Below, one piece after another: positions 15,378-24,287 of a stretch of DNA of 64,000 nucleotides. The DNA is from Cytophagales bacterium WSM2-2 (GTDB lineage Bacteria > Bacteroidota > Bacteroidia > Cytophagales > Cyclobacteriaceae), in assembly GCA_015472025.1 (NCBI GenBank), contig BNHL01000001.1:806001-870000 (forward strand). Direction: 5' to 3'. The notes below the pieces were generated by a model that was not told the DNA's origin, did not search any database, and saw nothing but the letters and a program-made list of their open reading frames with translations. Made by a program: the position numbers and the translations under genes. Numbering within the stretch: the stretch's first letter is position 1; every line of letters starts with the position of its first letter.

Positions 15378-17513
15378 TTAATAAAACCTGTAACGTTTGT
15401 CTTTGATATTTGATCCGGCTTTGATCGCCTCCGCTATTCCCATTCCAGAACGGTTATTCATATTTCTTACCATCTCATTCTTAAAAATGGTGTAATCACC
15501 TGTTTCCGGAGCAATCGTTTTATTTTGAAGCTCAAGTACGACTACGCCATTCTCGCCTGCAACGGGAGTTGAACGTTTTCCGTTCTCCAAAGAGAACGCA
15601 CGGCCAACGGCAGTAGGATCAAGGCCTGCACCTGGAATCGAATTGGAGTTCAATTTCAGGTCACTGGATGAGTTGACTGAGGCATCCGTTCCGAATACTT
15701 TTGCCATGTCTTCGAAAGTGCCTTTTTCTGCACTGAGTTTCTCAACGATTTTCTTGCCCTTCAAAACATTGCGAACTGCAGCTGTAATTTCATCTTTCAC
15801 TTTATCAAAAGAGCGATACCCTTCTTCCGTTTCACCAGTCATTACGGCCACGATGTAGTCAGCATCGAGGTCAAAAACTTCGGAAACTTTTCCTACGCTT
15901 CCGTCACGGAACAACCAGGTGATCGCCTTGCGGGCTTCGCCCAAATTGTTTAAGCGCTGGTCTGTTGTATTCAGGTCGTTTGCCTGGAGCACATTCAGAT
16001 TCTCTTTCGCAGCCTTTTCTTTAAACTCGTCCACACCTGACAATCCTGAAGCGAAAGCCTGTGCTTTAAGGTAAGCGGCATTGTGCGTATCATCACTAGG
16101 ACTAATCTTCAGCTCAACAGTCGCGATTGTATAGGCTGAATTATCTTTTACAGCAGTTACTTCAATGATATGGTATCCAAACTGGGTTTCAACCACTTCG
16201 TTCAGGAGACCTAATTTCTTGGCCGCAAACACCGCCTTCTCGAATGGCTTCACCATTTGTCCGGAAACAAAGTAGCCAAGATCACCTCCGCGGGAAGCTG
16301 TACCATCCGTTCCGAAGTCACGTGCCTTGGCTGCAAAGCTTGCACCCCCACGGATTTCGTTCAAAATTTTACGAGCCTTGTCCTTAGCTGCTTTTTTCTT
16401 TTCTGCGGTCTCATCATCCCACTTGATCAAGATGTGTGAGGCCTTGGCTACGTAAACCGTGTCCGTTCCAGCTTTCACAATTTTGACCACTTTGTAACTA
16501 TCATTATCCAATACTGGGCCAATGATATTTCCAGTCACCAATTTGTCTTTTGAGATGTTGGAAGGCAGGTTGCTAATATTGAATTTAGAATAAGGTGTTG
16601 CTCCCTCAGTGTTGGTTACAGCAAATACGGAGTCATCAGCAACGGTTTTAAAGTCAGCAGCAATTTTTTCGGCATCGGTGCGCACTTTTGCAGAATCTTC
16701 AGCTGAAGCAACCACCGGGAAAGTAACATAGTTGAGACTCCTGGTGAATTTAGCTTTGAATTTCTCGAGGTTTTTGTTGTAGTAATCTTTAAGGTCGCTG
16801 TCTGTAACCTGAACGCTTGAATCGCTCATCGCAAAAAATGGAACAAAAAGAATTTTTACTTCTGCCACATCATTTTGCTGGTGATAGTTACGTTCCGCTT
16901 CAGCATTTGTAACATAATTAGTCTTGATGAGCAGGTTTTCATATTTGATACGCTGACGGCCTAATCCCAAGTTTTTCTGAAATAAATCCCAACGGTATTT
17001 GCTTTCAGCCCACTGGTTGGCCATCCGGGGATCTGATGGAGCAGGAGTACTCAGGCTCCTGATGTACTGCACAGCCTTGTTCCTGTCAAAGTTTCCGGCT
17101 GAATCAAGGAACGCTTGCTTTACACTGGGATCAACGTTCTTACCTTGAACCATATCCCACAACTCATCTCCGGTTACGATAACTCCGGTTTTTTCAAACT
17201 GGCTGCGGATAGCATGCTGAACAACGAGAAGTTCCCACGCCTGATTTTGCAGCATAGCTCGCTCACGCTCTCCGGGCTGACGACCATAAGAAAGCGCATA
17301 GTCGTTTTCACGCTCCTGCACGATCGCCTGGTATTCTTCCCGTGAAATGCTTGTTCCTGCTATCTCACCAATATTGTTTTGGCTACCACCGAACATAGAC
17401 CGGGGACCATTGCCAAATAAATCGCTTCCGATGATAAATGCCCCCATGGCAAGTGCCACAAAGCCTACCACAAATTTGGTCATCTTCGTTCTGAGGGTGC
17501 TGATAAGTGCCAT
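15378..17513 (-). CDS. ppiD: PpiD-like periplasmic peptidyl-prolyl isomerase/chaperone
   Basis: This 711-residue membrane-anchored folding factor starts MALISTLRTKMTKFVVG, with one signal-anchor helix (about 12-33). Residues about 35-235 are SurA/PpiD-type chaperone N-domain. A parvulin rotamase domain lies at about 355-460 (ASHILIKWDDET, DFGTDGTASRGGDLGYF, FGYHIIEV). A second parvulin-like helical region with degenerate motifs follows. It would act at the periplasmic face of the inner membrane on newly exported proteins, many of which this genome encodes. Its own promoter lies 120 bases upstream and a strong terminator follows. Confidence 0.92.
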   Translation of the reverse strand: MALISTLRTKMTKFVVGFVALAMGAFIIGSDLFGNGPRSMFGGSQNNIGEIAGTSISREEYQAIVQERENDYALSYGRQPGERERAMLQNQAWELLVVQHAIRSQFEKTGVIVTGDELWDMVQGKNVDPSVKQAFLDSAGNFDRNKAVQYIRSLSTPAPSDPRMANQWAESKYRWDLFQKNLGLGRQRIKYENLLIKTNYVTNAEAERNYHQQNDVAEVKILFVPFFAMSDSSVQVTDSDLKDYYNKNLEKFKAKFTRSLNYVTFPVVASAEDSAKVRTDAEKIAADFKTVADDSVFAVTNTEGATPYSKFNISNLPSNISKDKLVTGNIIGPVLDNDSYKVVKIVKAGTDTVYVAKASHILIKWDDETAEKKKAAKDKARKILNEIRGGASFAAKARDFGTDGTASRGGDLGYFVSGQMVKPFEKAVFAAKKLGLLNEVVETQFGYHIIEVTAVKDNSAYTIATVELKISPSDDTHNAAYLKAQAFASGLSGVDEFKEKAAKENLNVLQANDLNTTDQRLNNLGEARKAITWLFRDGSVGKVSEVFDLDADYIVAVMTGETEEGYRSFDKVKDEITAAVRNVLKGKKIVEKLSAEKGTFEDMAKVFGTDASVNSSSDLKLNSNSIPGAGLDPTAVGRAFSLENGKRSTPVAGENGVVVLELQNKTIAPETGDYTIFKNEMVRNMNNRSGMGIAEAIKAGSNIKDKRYRFY

Positions 17514-17632
17514 AGCTTTCTAAAAAATAAAAATTAAAAATGGTTTAGCTGTTTCTTTGTCTTGTGAGAACCGGGTAAACGTCCCGCCCTTGTCCGGATT
17601 CAACCTAATAGATTTACCCTAAAAAAGGAGTG

Positions 17633-17663
17633 CAAATTTAAACGGATATTGGTATTCGCCAAA
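17633..17663 (-). promoter_or_regulatory. Promoter of ppiD
   Basis: On the minus strand TTTG (17663-17660), 19 bases and the exact box TAAATTTG (17640-17633) form one of the best matches to the Bacteroidota promoter in this window. The predicted leader to the ATG at 17513 is about 115 bases and holds a small CGGG/CCCG hairpin (17572-17586). Confidence 0.7.
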
Positions 17664-17716
17664 GCGGTCATCGAATTATAACCAATTGAAATATTGATAG
17701 TTATAAAACGAATTAT

Positions 17717-18997
17717 CTATTGGACTCCATTGTCCTTATCCCAAATCACTTTCACCGTATCAATTCGCCTTCTTTCTGTCTTTTGAATAACAAAAGTAAA
17801 GGGCAGAATAGTGATGGTATCTCCCTGTTTTGGGAAGTCTTCCGTGTAGGCTAAAATCAAACCACCAAGGGTCTCGTAATCTCCTGTCGGGAGGTTCAGC
17901 CCAAAATTATCGTTGAGGTAGTCTACTTCAAGCCTGGCACTGAAAACGTAAGTGCGATCATCCACTTTCATCTCCACGAGGTCATCGCTGTCGTGTTCAT
18001 CTTCAATTTCTCCGAAAATCTCCTCCATGAGATCTTCCATACTCACAATGCCTGACGTTCCTCCAAATTCATCAACGACTACTGCGATACTCTTCCGTTC
18101 CTTGATCAGCTGAACCATCAATTCATTGGCCATAGCCGTTTCCTGGGTGATGACTACAGGGGTCAGGATATCTTCAATTCTTTCAGGCTTTTTAAACAAT
18201 GCGGCTGAGTGGCAATAGCCGATCAGGTCATCAATCGTTTCTTTGTAGATCAGGATTTTTGAATGCCCACTTTCAACGAAGGCATCTTTTAGTTTCTCTA
18301 TTCCTTCTTCAATTCCAACGGCAGCTATCTCCATACGGGGAATCATGCAGTCACGGACTTTTACAGTCTTAAACTCGAGTGCATTGTGAAATATCTTCTT
18401 GTCCAATTCAATCTCCTCATCTTCATGCCTTACTTTCAACATATTTTTGAGATAGTTGTTCAGATCCGTGAGCCCGAATACCGGCTTCTCCTCAGAGTAA
18501 GATATGCCCATGATCTTCGTGATCACAAATTTTGACAGGCCTACAATCGAGAAAGTCAATGGGTAGAGAATCCAGTAGCAAACATTGAATGGAACAGCCA
18601 GTGCGGCTAAAACTAAGTTCGGATTGATCAGGAATAAGCTCTTGGGCAGGAATTCTGCTGTGAACAATATAAAAAGCGTAGACACGGTAGTCTCTATCGC
18701 AAGGCGGATGACTTCATCATTAGAGTTTTCCGGAAGAAAATCCAGCAGGGGGTCAATGAATTGCGCCATCACTATTCCGAAGAGCACCAAGGCCACTGTG
18801 TTACCAATAAGTGTGGTGCCTATAAAAGCCGAAGGGTTTTTGATGAACTTCGACATAATGACTCCCCAGGTCTTGCCCTGCTTGCCCTGAAGTTCAATTT
18901 GTAATTTGTTAGCCGAAAGAAAAGCGATCTCCATTCCTGCAAAGAAAAACGAGAAAGCCAGTGTGGTCAGAATCAATGGTATCAGGCTGGTATCCAT
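17717..18997 (-). CDS. CNNM/CorC-type membrane protein (hemolysin family, CBS domains)
   Basis: This 426-residue protein begins with a DUF21/CNNM transmembrane domain (about 1-190, four hydrophobic segments, MEIAFLSANKLQIEL near 22). Two CBS domains follow (about 205-330; RDCMIPRMEI and GTSGIVSMEDLMEEIFGEI), then a C-terminal CorC/HlyC transporter-associated domain (about 345-420). Related proteins transport or sense magnesium or cobalt; the hemolysin name is historical. GldE of gliding bacteria has the same architecture, but its usual neighbours are absent. It starts 3 bases after a 51-residue membrane protein and belongs to the lptC transcript. Confidence 0.88.
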   Translation of the reverse strand: MDTSLIPLILTTLAFSFFFAGMEIAFLSANKLQIELQGKQGKTWGVIMSKFIKNPSAFIGTTLIGNTVALVLFGIVMAQFIDPLLDFLPENSNDEVIRLAIETTVSTLFILFTAEFLPKSLFLINPNLVLAALAVPFNVCYWILYPLTFSIVGLSKFVITKIMGISYSEEKPVFGLTDLNNYLKNMLKVRHEDEEIELDKKIFHNALEFKTVKVRDCMIPRMEIAAVGIEEGIEKLKDAFVESGHSKILIYKETIDDLIGYCHSAALFKKPERIEDILTPVVITQETAMANELMVQLIKERKSIAVVVDEFGGTSGIVSMEDLMEEIFGEIEDEHDSDDLVEMKVDDRTYVFSARLEVDYLNDNFGLNLPTGDYETLGGLILAYTEDFPKQGDTITILPFTFVIQKTERRRIDTVKVIWDKDNGVQ

Positions 18998-19000
18998 GTT

Positions 19001-19156
19001 TTATTTCTTTTTGCGATAAGCATAAAGGAAAAACAATACGATCGATAACATCACCGCCCAATACCCCTGGCTAACCCCGACAGCCATCATTTCATAAATG
19101 CCAATAATGATAAACGCTGCTGCCAGTGATATTAAAATCGAATTAACCAGGTTCAT
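19001..19156 (-). CDS. Conserved small membrane protein, 51 residues
   Basis: A 51-codon gene is read from the ATG at 19156 to TAA at 19001. The product starts MNLVNSILISLAAAFIIIG and ends LFFLYAYRKKK; it has two hydrophobic helices (about 4-20 and 33-46) joined by YEMMAVGVSQGYW, and a basic C-terminus. It lies 34 bases after lptC and 3 bases before the CNNM/CorC gene, too tight to be an accidental frame. I recall similar short proteins at the same place between lptC and the CorC gene in other Cytophagales. Function is unknown; it may assist one of its neighbours. Confidence 0.75.
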   Translation of the reverse strand: MNLVNSILISLAAAFIIIGIYEMMAVGVSQGYWAVMLSIVLFFLYAYRKKK

Positions 19157-19190
19157 AAACGGCAAAGATAATACAATAGCAGAAATGCTG

Positions 19191-19730
19191 TTACTCCTTT
19201 ACTTCGACTTTGCCCGAAGTATTTTTAAGTGTGTAGTTGGACATGTCCTGGTCAGCTACTAAGCCGGTGCCATAAACTACGTCACCTTGCTGCACTATTG
19301 TGACAAACTTGTCTGTGAATATTTTCTTGTTGCGTGGAGTCCAGAAAAGTTCTTCCGAATTGAGCTGCTGATGCTTTTCGATGTTCATCACCTCAACCTT
19401 GCCCCTGCCCCTCCATTTATCCTCGGCTTTAAAATAGTAGGCCGTATTGGCCCTTAATGTTGACGTCATCACTCCGGCTTCATTGTAAAACTCAAGGTAG
19501 ATTCCCTCCGGAAACTCTTTGTCTCCGTTCTGGTACTCGTTGTATTTCTTCGCCTGCAGAATTGTTTTTACTTTTTCCTTTTCTGCATGATGCATAACAA
19601 TATTTTCAGCCTGACGCAGAGGTCCGTCATAGATCACCGGCTTTGCTGCTTCTTTTGTAGAGCAGGAGGCAAGGAAAACTGCACTGCAAACGCAGGTTAA
19701 AGCACATTTGAATATGTCATTCAATTTCAT
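19191..19730 (-). CDS. lptC: LPS export periplasmic protein LptC
   Basis: This 179-residue protein has a signal or anchor with a lipobox-like LASCSTKEA (Cys about 23) and a single LptC beta-jellyroll domain. Family features include IYLEFYNEAGVMTSTLRANTAY in blocks, SEELFWTPRNKKIFTD, VTIVQQGDVVYGTGL and a final LKNTSGKVEVKE. LptC bridges the LptBFG transporter to LptA, passing lipopolysaccharide across the periplasm. The lipidated N-terminus replaces the transmembrane anchor of E. coli LptC. A terminator lies just upstream, after the TPR gene, so lptC probably has its own promoter near 19735. Confidence 0.85.
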   Translation of the reverse strand: MKLNDIFKCALTCVCSAVFLASCSTKEAAKPVIYDGPLRQAENIVMHHAEKEKVKTILQAKKYNEYQNGDKEFPEGIYLEFYNEAGVMTSTLRANTAYYFKAEDKWRGRGKVEVMNIEKHQQLNSEELFWTPRNKKIFTDKFVTIVQQGDVVYGTGLVADQDMSNYTLKNTSGKVEVKE

Positions 19731-19737
19731 ATTTCAA

Positions 19738-19772
19738 ATAAACAAAGAAGGCCGGCAACAAGCCAGCCTTCT
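19738..19772 (-). terminator. Rho-independent terminator after the TPR gene
   Basis: The arms GAAGGCCGGC (19748-19757) and GCCAGCCTTC (19762-19771) form a 10-bp stem with one G-T pair. On the minus strand TTTGTTTATTT follows. It separates the CoaX-OMP-TPR transcript from lptC. Confidence 0.85.
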
Positions 19773-19792
19773 GCAAGTATCATGCTAATGTC

Positions 19793-21118
19793 TTATTCTT
19801 TGCGTGCCTTCACAACAACCGATTCGTCAATCCAGCAAGCGATCTTTTTAGTTTCACCTGTCTTCCAGGTTGCTTTTTGAAGATCGGCAGCGGTAGGATA
19901 TTGGCCCAGGGCCTGCTCCATTTTATCGCGGTTACCTGACTTCAGATACATTTGGAAAGCAGCGATATAAACCAGTTTCTCTTCAGCTGATCCGGGAGTT
20001 TTGGTGCACTCGCCTGTAGATGAAACATACAAATCACCGATTCTCTCATAGCTATCCTTTGATGCAGGGTCCGTCACAAGCGCTTTTTTGTAAAGATCAC
20101 GTGCGCCCGGCTTATTCCCTTTTTGGAATTCGATATCACCTTTCAGAATATCGATCCATGCTTTTTCAGCAGCTGAGGCAGCTTTTCCCTGAAGCTCAGT
20201 GATGAGCGGGTTGGCTTTGTCAAAATTCTTTGCCTGAATATATCCCGAGGCCAATTCTTTAGTTACTGGAAAATCCGGAGAAGTACTGTGAAGCAATTCA
20301 GCAGCCTGGAACCACACTGGCTCGTTCGTGCATTTGTCCGTGAGCATAGCCGTATAGATTTTTCTTGCCAGTGCCGCATCATTTGGATTGGCAGTAAACT
20401 TAGCTTCAAAGTTTTTCTTTACGAATGCACAGTTCATCTTCACTACCTTGGCCAATTTTGCATCAATAGCTCCAATTACTTTTTTATATTTTTCAATGTC
20501 ACCGGATTTATTTTGCTCTTGTGCTTTTTTGATTTTGGTATCAATCACCTCCATGAGCTTATTATAGCGCTGCATGATTTGATCTTCACTGAGGTTTTTA
20601 AGCAAATCAACACTGCTTTTCACCGCACCCATGTAGGCATCCAGGTTATTATCCATCACATTATTGCCGCTCACCTCATACGTCTTGTCAAAAAGAGCAA
20701 GCAGTTCGGTCACCTTGTCCTTATTTTGAACATTGTATTTGTAAGCTGAAATAGCTTTACGGTTGAGCACATTCATTTCTTCACCGCAATTCTTAATACG
20801 CAAATCATAGATCAGCATTAGTGAATCGACATACATCTGCTTGGTTGTCGGATCCAGCTCCTGGCTTGCCAACTTATCGTATGCTTCAGCCGCTGACACA
20901 TACAGTTTTGTATGCCACTGAGGTGCATTGGTCATCATCCAATTCATACCTGCAGTAGCGGCTTTATAATTTTGATCTTTAATAGCAGCCTCATATGCAG
21001 CTACTTGTCTTTCAGCTTTAGGCTGATCCTGAGGCCACTTGTAATCAGAGCACTGACTCCAGGCGCTGAATGCCGTCATTACCAAAGCCGAGATCAAAAA
21101 CACATTTTTACTCTTCAT
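19793..21118 (-). CDS. Exported tetratricopeptide-repeat protein
   Basis: From the ATG at 21118 the product has 441 residues. A Sec signal (MKSKNVFLISALVMTAFSAWSQ) is followed by helical repeats. TPR-like motifs are visible at EKAWIDILKGDIEFQKGN, ARDLYKKALVTDPASKDSYE and AAFQMYLKSGNRDKMEQALG near 310-420, and weaker helical repeats fill residues 25-300. The protein is lysine-rich and probably periplasmic. It lies 10 bases after the outer membrane protein gene and precedes a strong terminator. Proteins of this kind at this locus are conserved in Cytophagales but have no assigned function. The longer reading from TTG 21136 is not favoured. Confidence 0.75.
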   Translation of the reverse strand: MKSKNVFLISALVMTAFSAWSQCSDYKWPQDQPKAERQVAAYEAAIKDQNYKAATAGMNWMMTNAPQWHTKLYVSAAEAYDKLASQELDPTTKQMYVDSLMLIYDLRIKNCGEEMNVLNRKAISAYKYNVQNKDKVTELLALFDKTYEVSGNNVMDNNLDAYMGAVKSSVDLLKNLSEDQIMQRYNKLMEVIDTKIKKAQEQNKSGDIEKYKKVIGAIDAKLAKVVKMNCAFVKKNFEAKFTANPNDAALARKIYTAMLTDKCTNEPVWFQAAELLHSTSPDFPVTKELASGYIQAKNFDKANPLITELQGKAASAAEKAWIDILKGDIEFQKGNKPGARDLYKKALVTDPASKDSYERIGDLYVSSTGECTKTPGSAEEKLVYIAAFQMYLKSGNRDKMEQALGQYPTAADLQKATWKTGETKKIACWIDESVVVKARKE

Positions 21119-21128
21119 AGTTAAAGGT

Positions 21129-22412
21129 TTATTCAAATTTTCGCTTTATGAACCATTGGTTGTCGTTAAACGTGATGCCAAAGAAAACCCTGAAGTAATT
21201 TTCCTGCAAGAGGTTTTCTTTCACAATGCCTCTTTTCCCAATTTTTATGCCAAGATCGATGGTCGAAAAGCGGCTCACAGGCAAAGAAAAGCCAAATGTG
21301 CCTCCAATGTCTGTCATTGGATTCCCGTTAATGAGCATCGTTGACTTCTCATAAGATGCGCCCACACGATACATCACCCGGTTGAGGTAGTTAGTAAAAT
21401 CTTCAGGCTGTGGTATGAATTCCAGTCCTACACCTGAGCGATAACCAATGGTAGGAATTCCATTGAACTGTGCGGTTTGATCGTTTGTGCGGTAACTGAA
21501 TTTACGATAATCGAGATAAGTGTAGTCCCAGCCTAAAGTCCAGCGATCCACTTTGCCGAACGAAACCCCCACACCCCAACTTTCGGGTATATGCAACTTT
21601 CCGTCCAGGTCACTGTTAGTATAGGTATCAATCACAGCACCGTTGCTGGCGATCGACTGGTATTCGAGTTTGTGCTGTGCTGGAAATGTTGTGGTTGTGT
21701 TGTAAATGGCCCCGACATTTACCCGGAAGTTCTTTTTGAACAATGAATCCTTGTGAAAAGAAATTCCTCCGGTAAGGTTCAATCCGTTAAATGAATCTGT
21801 GACTTTGACAGAAGTATTTGCGAAAGCGCCCACATTTTGAGAAGCATTTTGTGTGACGATGTTACCAAACTGATAACTAGCCCTTACTCCCAGAGATAAG
21901 TACTTGGTCAGCGCTACTCCATTTGACCAATAAAATTGATTAACTCCTCCTTTGCCCGTTTGCTTGTAAGTAATCGGTTGAAAAGAGCCGTTTGCATTTT
22001 CCTGGTAGGTGATATTGTAATTGACATTCGTAAGCGGTGTAAGACCCACGCCAGTAGTCCATTTGCCCGATTTCACAGGAAATGCCAGATTGAGATAGCT
22101 GAGATTACCATTTTGAAAACTCTGGTTAGTAAGCCCGTCCGTCAATGTTTTCTTTTCGAATTGCATACCACCCTGAAAAACGGTGACACGATTGAAGACC
22201 AGCAAAGCAGGGTTTACTCCATTAATATACCAGGGACTCGTGTTACTGATGCCAATGCCGCCCATGCTTTGATTTTGAACATTGGCATTGCTGTTGTAAA
22301 GGTCTCCTACTCCAAAAGCAGAAAACGGACTGGATGCAATCTGCCCATTTGCGCTCAGGGCGACAAAGAGGAGAAGCAAAATAGCTAGGGAATTTTTCTT
22401 ACAATGATGCAT
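21129..22412 (-). CDS. Outer membrane beta-barrel protein next to coaX
   Basis: This 427-residue protein has a signal peptide (to SANGQ, about residue 24). The mature N-terminus (SSPFSAFGVGDLYNSN, QNQSMGGIGIS) resembles FadL-like or PorV-like barrels with many aromatic strand ends; it finishes RVFFGITFNDNQWFIKRKFE. Strand-turn patterns run the full length. It could be a long barrel for hydrophobic solutes or a secretion accessory; I cannot decide. The gene start overlaps the end of coaX by 14 bases and a TPR protein gene follows, an order I associate with Cytophagales. Confidence 0.75.
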   Translation of the reverse strand: MHHCKKNSLAILLLLFVALSANGQIASSPFSAFGVGDLYNSNANVQNQSMGGIGISNTSPWYINGVNPALLVFNRVTVFQGGMQFEKKTLTDGLTNQSFQNGNLSYLNLAFPVKSGKWTTGVGLTPLTNVNYNITYQENANGSFQPITYKQTGKGGVNQFYWSNGVALTKYLSLGVRASYQFGNIVTQNASQNVGAFANTSVKVTDSFNGLNLTGGISFHKDSLFKKNFRVNVGAIYNTTTTFPAQHKLEYQSIASNGAVIDTYTNSDLDGKLHIPESWGVGVSFGKVDRWTLGWDYTYLDYRKFSYRTNDQTAQFNGIPTIGYRSGVGLEFIPQPEDFTNYLNRVMYRVGASYEKSTMLINGNPMTDIGGTFGFSLPVSRFSTIDLGIKIGKRGIVKENLLQENYFRVFFGITFNDNQWFIKRKFE

Positions 22413-23115
22413 TATAAACCAAAATCCAGTTCAAACCGATCAATACGAGTTCGGGGGTTGCAAATATGGTGGGTTTCAAGTTGTTTTCAAAAAATCGGGT
22501 ATCCCCCCCACATAAAACCACCCTGAGGTCGGGATAAATAGCCCTGTATTTTTCGATAATCCCTTCTACCTCAGCCAAAATGCCGTTTGTTACCCCACTG
22601 CGCATACAACTTTCAGTGCTGTCGCCAATCAGTTTTTCAGCCCCCGCAGCCGTTACTAACGGCAATTTTTTGGTAAACGTATGCATCGCCTCAAAACGCA
22701 TTGCAATTCCTGGGGAAATTGCTCCGCCAAGGTAATTTTTAGTAGAATCTATAAAATCAAAAGTGATGCAGGTGCCCGCATCGATGACGAGGCAATTCGT
22801 TGCCGGAAATAAAACAGATGCTCCACAGACGGCAGCGATCCTGTCAACCCCGAGCGTTTGAGGTGTTTTATATTTCACCTCAACAGGAAGCGGAAGTGTA
22901 TATGTCAGCAGGTATTTTTTCTTTGCCTTCACCAGTTCCAGAACTTCATTGCCTGGCAAGCTCACTGAGCTTACGATGACACTGTCACATTCCGTTGATT
23001 TCAAAAAACCGGCAAGCTCCTCTTTCGTAGCAAACGAAAATTTTTCTACGGGTTTTTCTCCCGAAAAGAAGGCTGCTTTGATCCTCGTATTTCCGCAGTC
23101 AATGACTAAGTTCAT
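22399..23115 (-). CDS. coaX: Type III pantothenate kinase CoaX
   Basis: This 238-residue ASKHA-fold kinase phosphorylates pantothenate, the first committed step of coenzyme A synthesis, and is not feedback-inhibited by CoA. Signatures are the phosphate loop IDCGNTRIKAAFF (about 5-17), LGVDRIAAVCGA, LVIDAGTCITFDFI (about 117-130), and GGAISPGIAMRFEAMHTFT. ATG 23115 is chosen over TTG 23121. It is divergent from anmK across about 43 bases and begins the coaX-OMP-TPR transcript. Confidence 0.94.
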   Translation of the reverse strand: MNLVIDCGNTRIKAAFFSGEKPVEKFSFATKEELAGFLKSTECDSVIVSSVSLPGNEVLELVKAKKKYLLTYTLPLPVEVKYKTPQTLGVDRIAAVCGASVLFPATNCLVIDAGTCITFDFIDSTKNYLGGAISPGIAMRFEAMHTFTKKLPLVTAAGAEKLIGDSTESCMRSGVTNGILAEVEGIIEKYRAIYPDLRVVLCGGDTRFFENNLKPTIFATPELVLIGLNWILVYNASL

Positions 23116-23158
23116 TTGCAATGATTACTTTCGCTGACCAGTTTGAAGCTTGCAAAGT

Positions 23159-24235
23159 ATGAATAATAAATACAAAGTCATTGGCCTCATGTCAGGCACA
23201 TCGCTGGACGGTTTGGATATTGCCTTCTGTCATTTTGAATTCAAAAATAAACGCTGGCGTTATTCCATTAAGGCAGCGGAAACATTCAAGTACACAGCCG
23301 AATGGAAAAATAAACTGGCAAAAGCGCATTTTCTTTCAGGAGAAAAACTTATTGAATTGCATGCGGCCTACGGAAAATTTATTGGCGAGCAATGCAATAA
23401 GTTCATCGCAAAGAAAAAAACAGGAAAGCCGGATCTCATTGCTTCACATGGCCACACTATTTTTCATCAACCAGAAAAAAAATTCACTTTTCAATTGGGT
23501 GATGGCAATGCTATCCATGCAGCCACGAATCTGCCCGTTGCTTTCGACTTCAGAGGTCTCGACATCGCTCTTGGCGGTGAAGGAGCCCCCCTCGTTCCCA
23601 TTGGCGACCAACTCCTTTTTTCTGACTATGATATTTGCCTCAACCTCGGTGGAATAGCAAACCTCTCGATGCAAGCCAAAGGAAAACGTATTGCTTTTGA
23701 CGTTTGCTTTTGCAACATGGCACTGAACTATTTGGTAAACCAGGTTGGGAAAGATTTTGACGATGGAGGAAAATTAGCTTCAGGAGGAGCACTAAATCAA
23801 AGCCTTTTGACTCGCTTCGAAAAAGTTTATACTCTCAACCGAAAGAACAAACCCTCACTTGCCCGTGAAGGTTTTGAAAAAGGGTTTCAGCCACTTTTGG
23901 ATAATGATCTGGCTTCCATTGCAGACAAATTGCGCACTGTCATTGAATCGATCGTGATTGAGATTAGTCAGGCCATTCCCAAGTCAAAAAAGAAAGTGAA
24001 GATGCTTGCAACAGGAGGCGGAGCGTTGAACGATTTCCTGATTCAAAGAATGAAAGAGAAACTTGACAATCGAATTCAAGTTGTTGTTCCGGACAAAACT
24101 ACGATCGACTTTAAGGAAGCACTGGTGTTTGCTTTCCTTGGCGTGCTTCGATTGCGAGGTCAAAAAAATACACTTAAGAGTGTAACGGGTGCAAGTTCAG
24201 ATTCTTCTTCCGGCATTTTGTTAGGCTCAATCTGA
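23159..24235 (+). CDS. anmK: Anhydro-N-acetylmuramic acid kinase AnmK
   Basis: This 358-residue peptidoglycan recycling enzyme opens and phosphorylates 1,6-anhydro-MurNAc to MurNAc-6-phosphate in the cytoplasm. The N-terminal phosphate loop GLMSGTSLDGLDIAF, then ASHGHTIFHQP, FDFRGLDIALGGEGAPLVP, LNLGGIANLS, DFDDGGKLASGG and MLATGGGALNDFL follow the family order. ATG 23159 is taken; TTG 23150 is an unlikely longer start. A TACTTTCG box (23126-23133) about 25 bases upstream may be its promoter. It is divergent from coaX. Confidence 0.94.
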   Translation: MNNKYKVIGLMSGTSLDGLDIAFCHFEFKNKRWRYSIKAAETFKYTAEWKNKLAKAHFLSGEKLIELHAAYGKFIGEQCNKFIAKKKTGKPDLIASHGHTIFHQPEKKFTFQLGDGNAIHAATNLPVAFDFRGLDIALGGEGAPLVPIGDQLLFSDYDICLNLGGIANLSMQAKGKRIAFDVCFCNMALNYLVNQVGKDFDDGGKLASGGALNQSLLTRFEKVYTLNRKNKPSLAREGFEKGFQPLLDNDLASIADKLRTVIESIVIEISQAIPKSKKKVKMLATGGGALNDFLIQRMKEKLDNRIQVVVPDKTTIDFKEALVFAFLGVLRLRGQKNTLKSVTGASSDSSSGILLGSI

Positions 24236-24250
24236 TTTAACAACGTCTCC

Positions 24251-24258
24251 TATATTTG
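24251..24258 (+). promoter_or_regulatory. Promoter -7 box of the glutamate dehydrogenase family gene
   Basis: TATATTTG exactly matches TAnnTTTG and lies 29 bases before the ATG at 24288, just after the anmK stop. No good -33 TTG is at ideal spacing. Confidence 0.5.
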
Positions 24259-24287
24259 CACGCTGAAACTCAAAGGCCCCTTAATCT

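Noticed and set aside
17717-18997. Calling the CNNM/CorC protein GldE
   Set aside because: The architecture fits, but the gld neighbours expected for GldE are absent, so the symbol is not supported.
20288-20749. 153-codon frame on the plus strand opposite the TPR gene
   Set aside because: It is antisense to a well-supported coding gene, has no family features and follows codon bias of the opposite frame.
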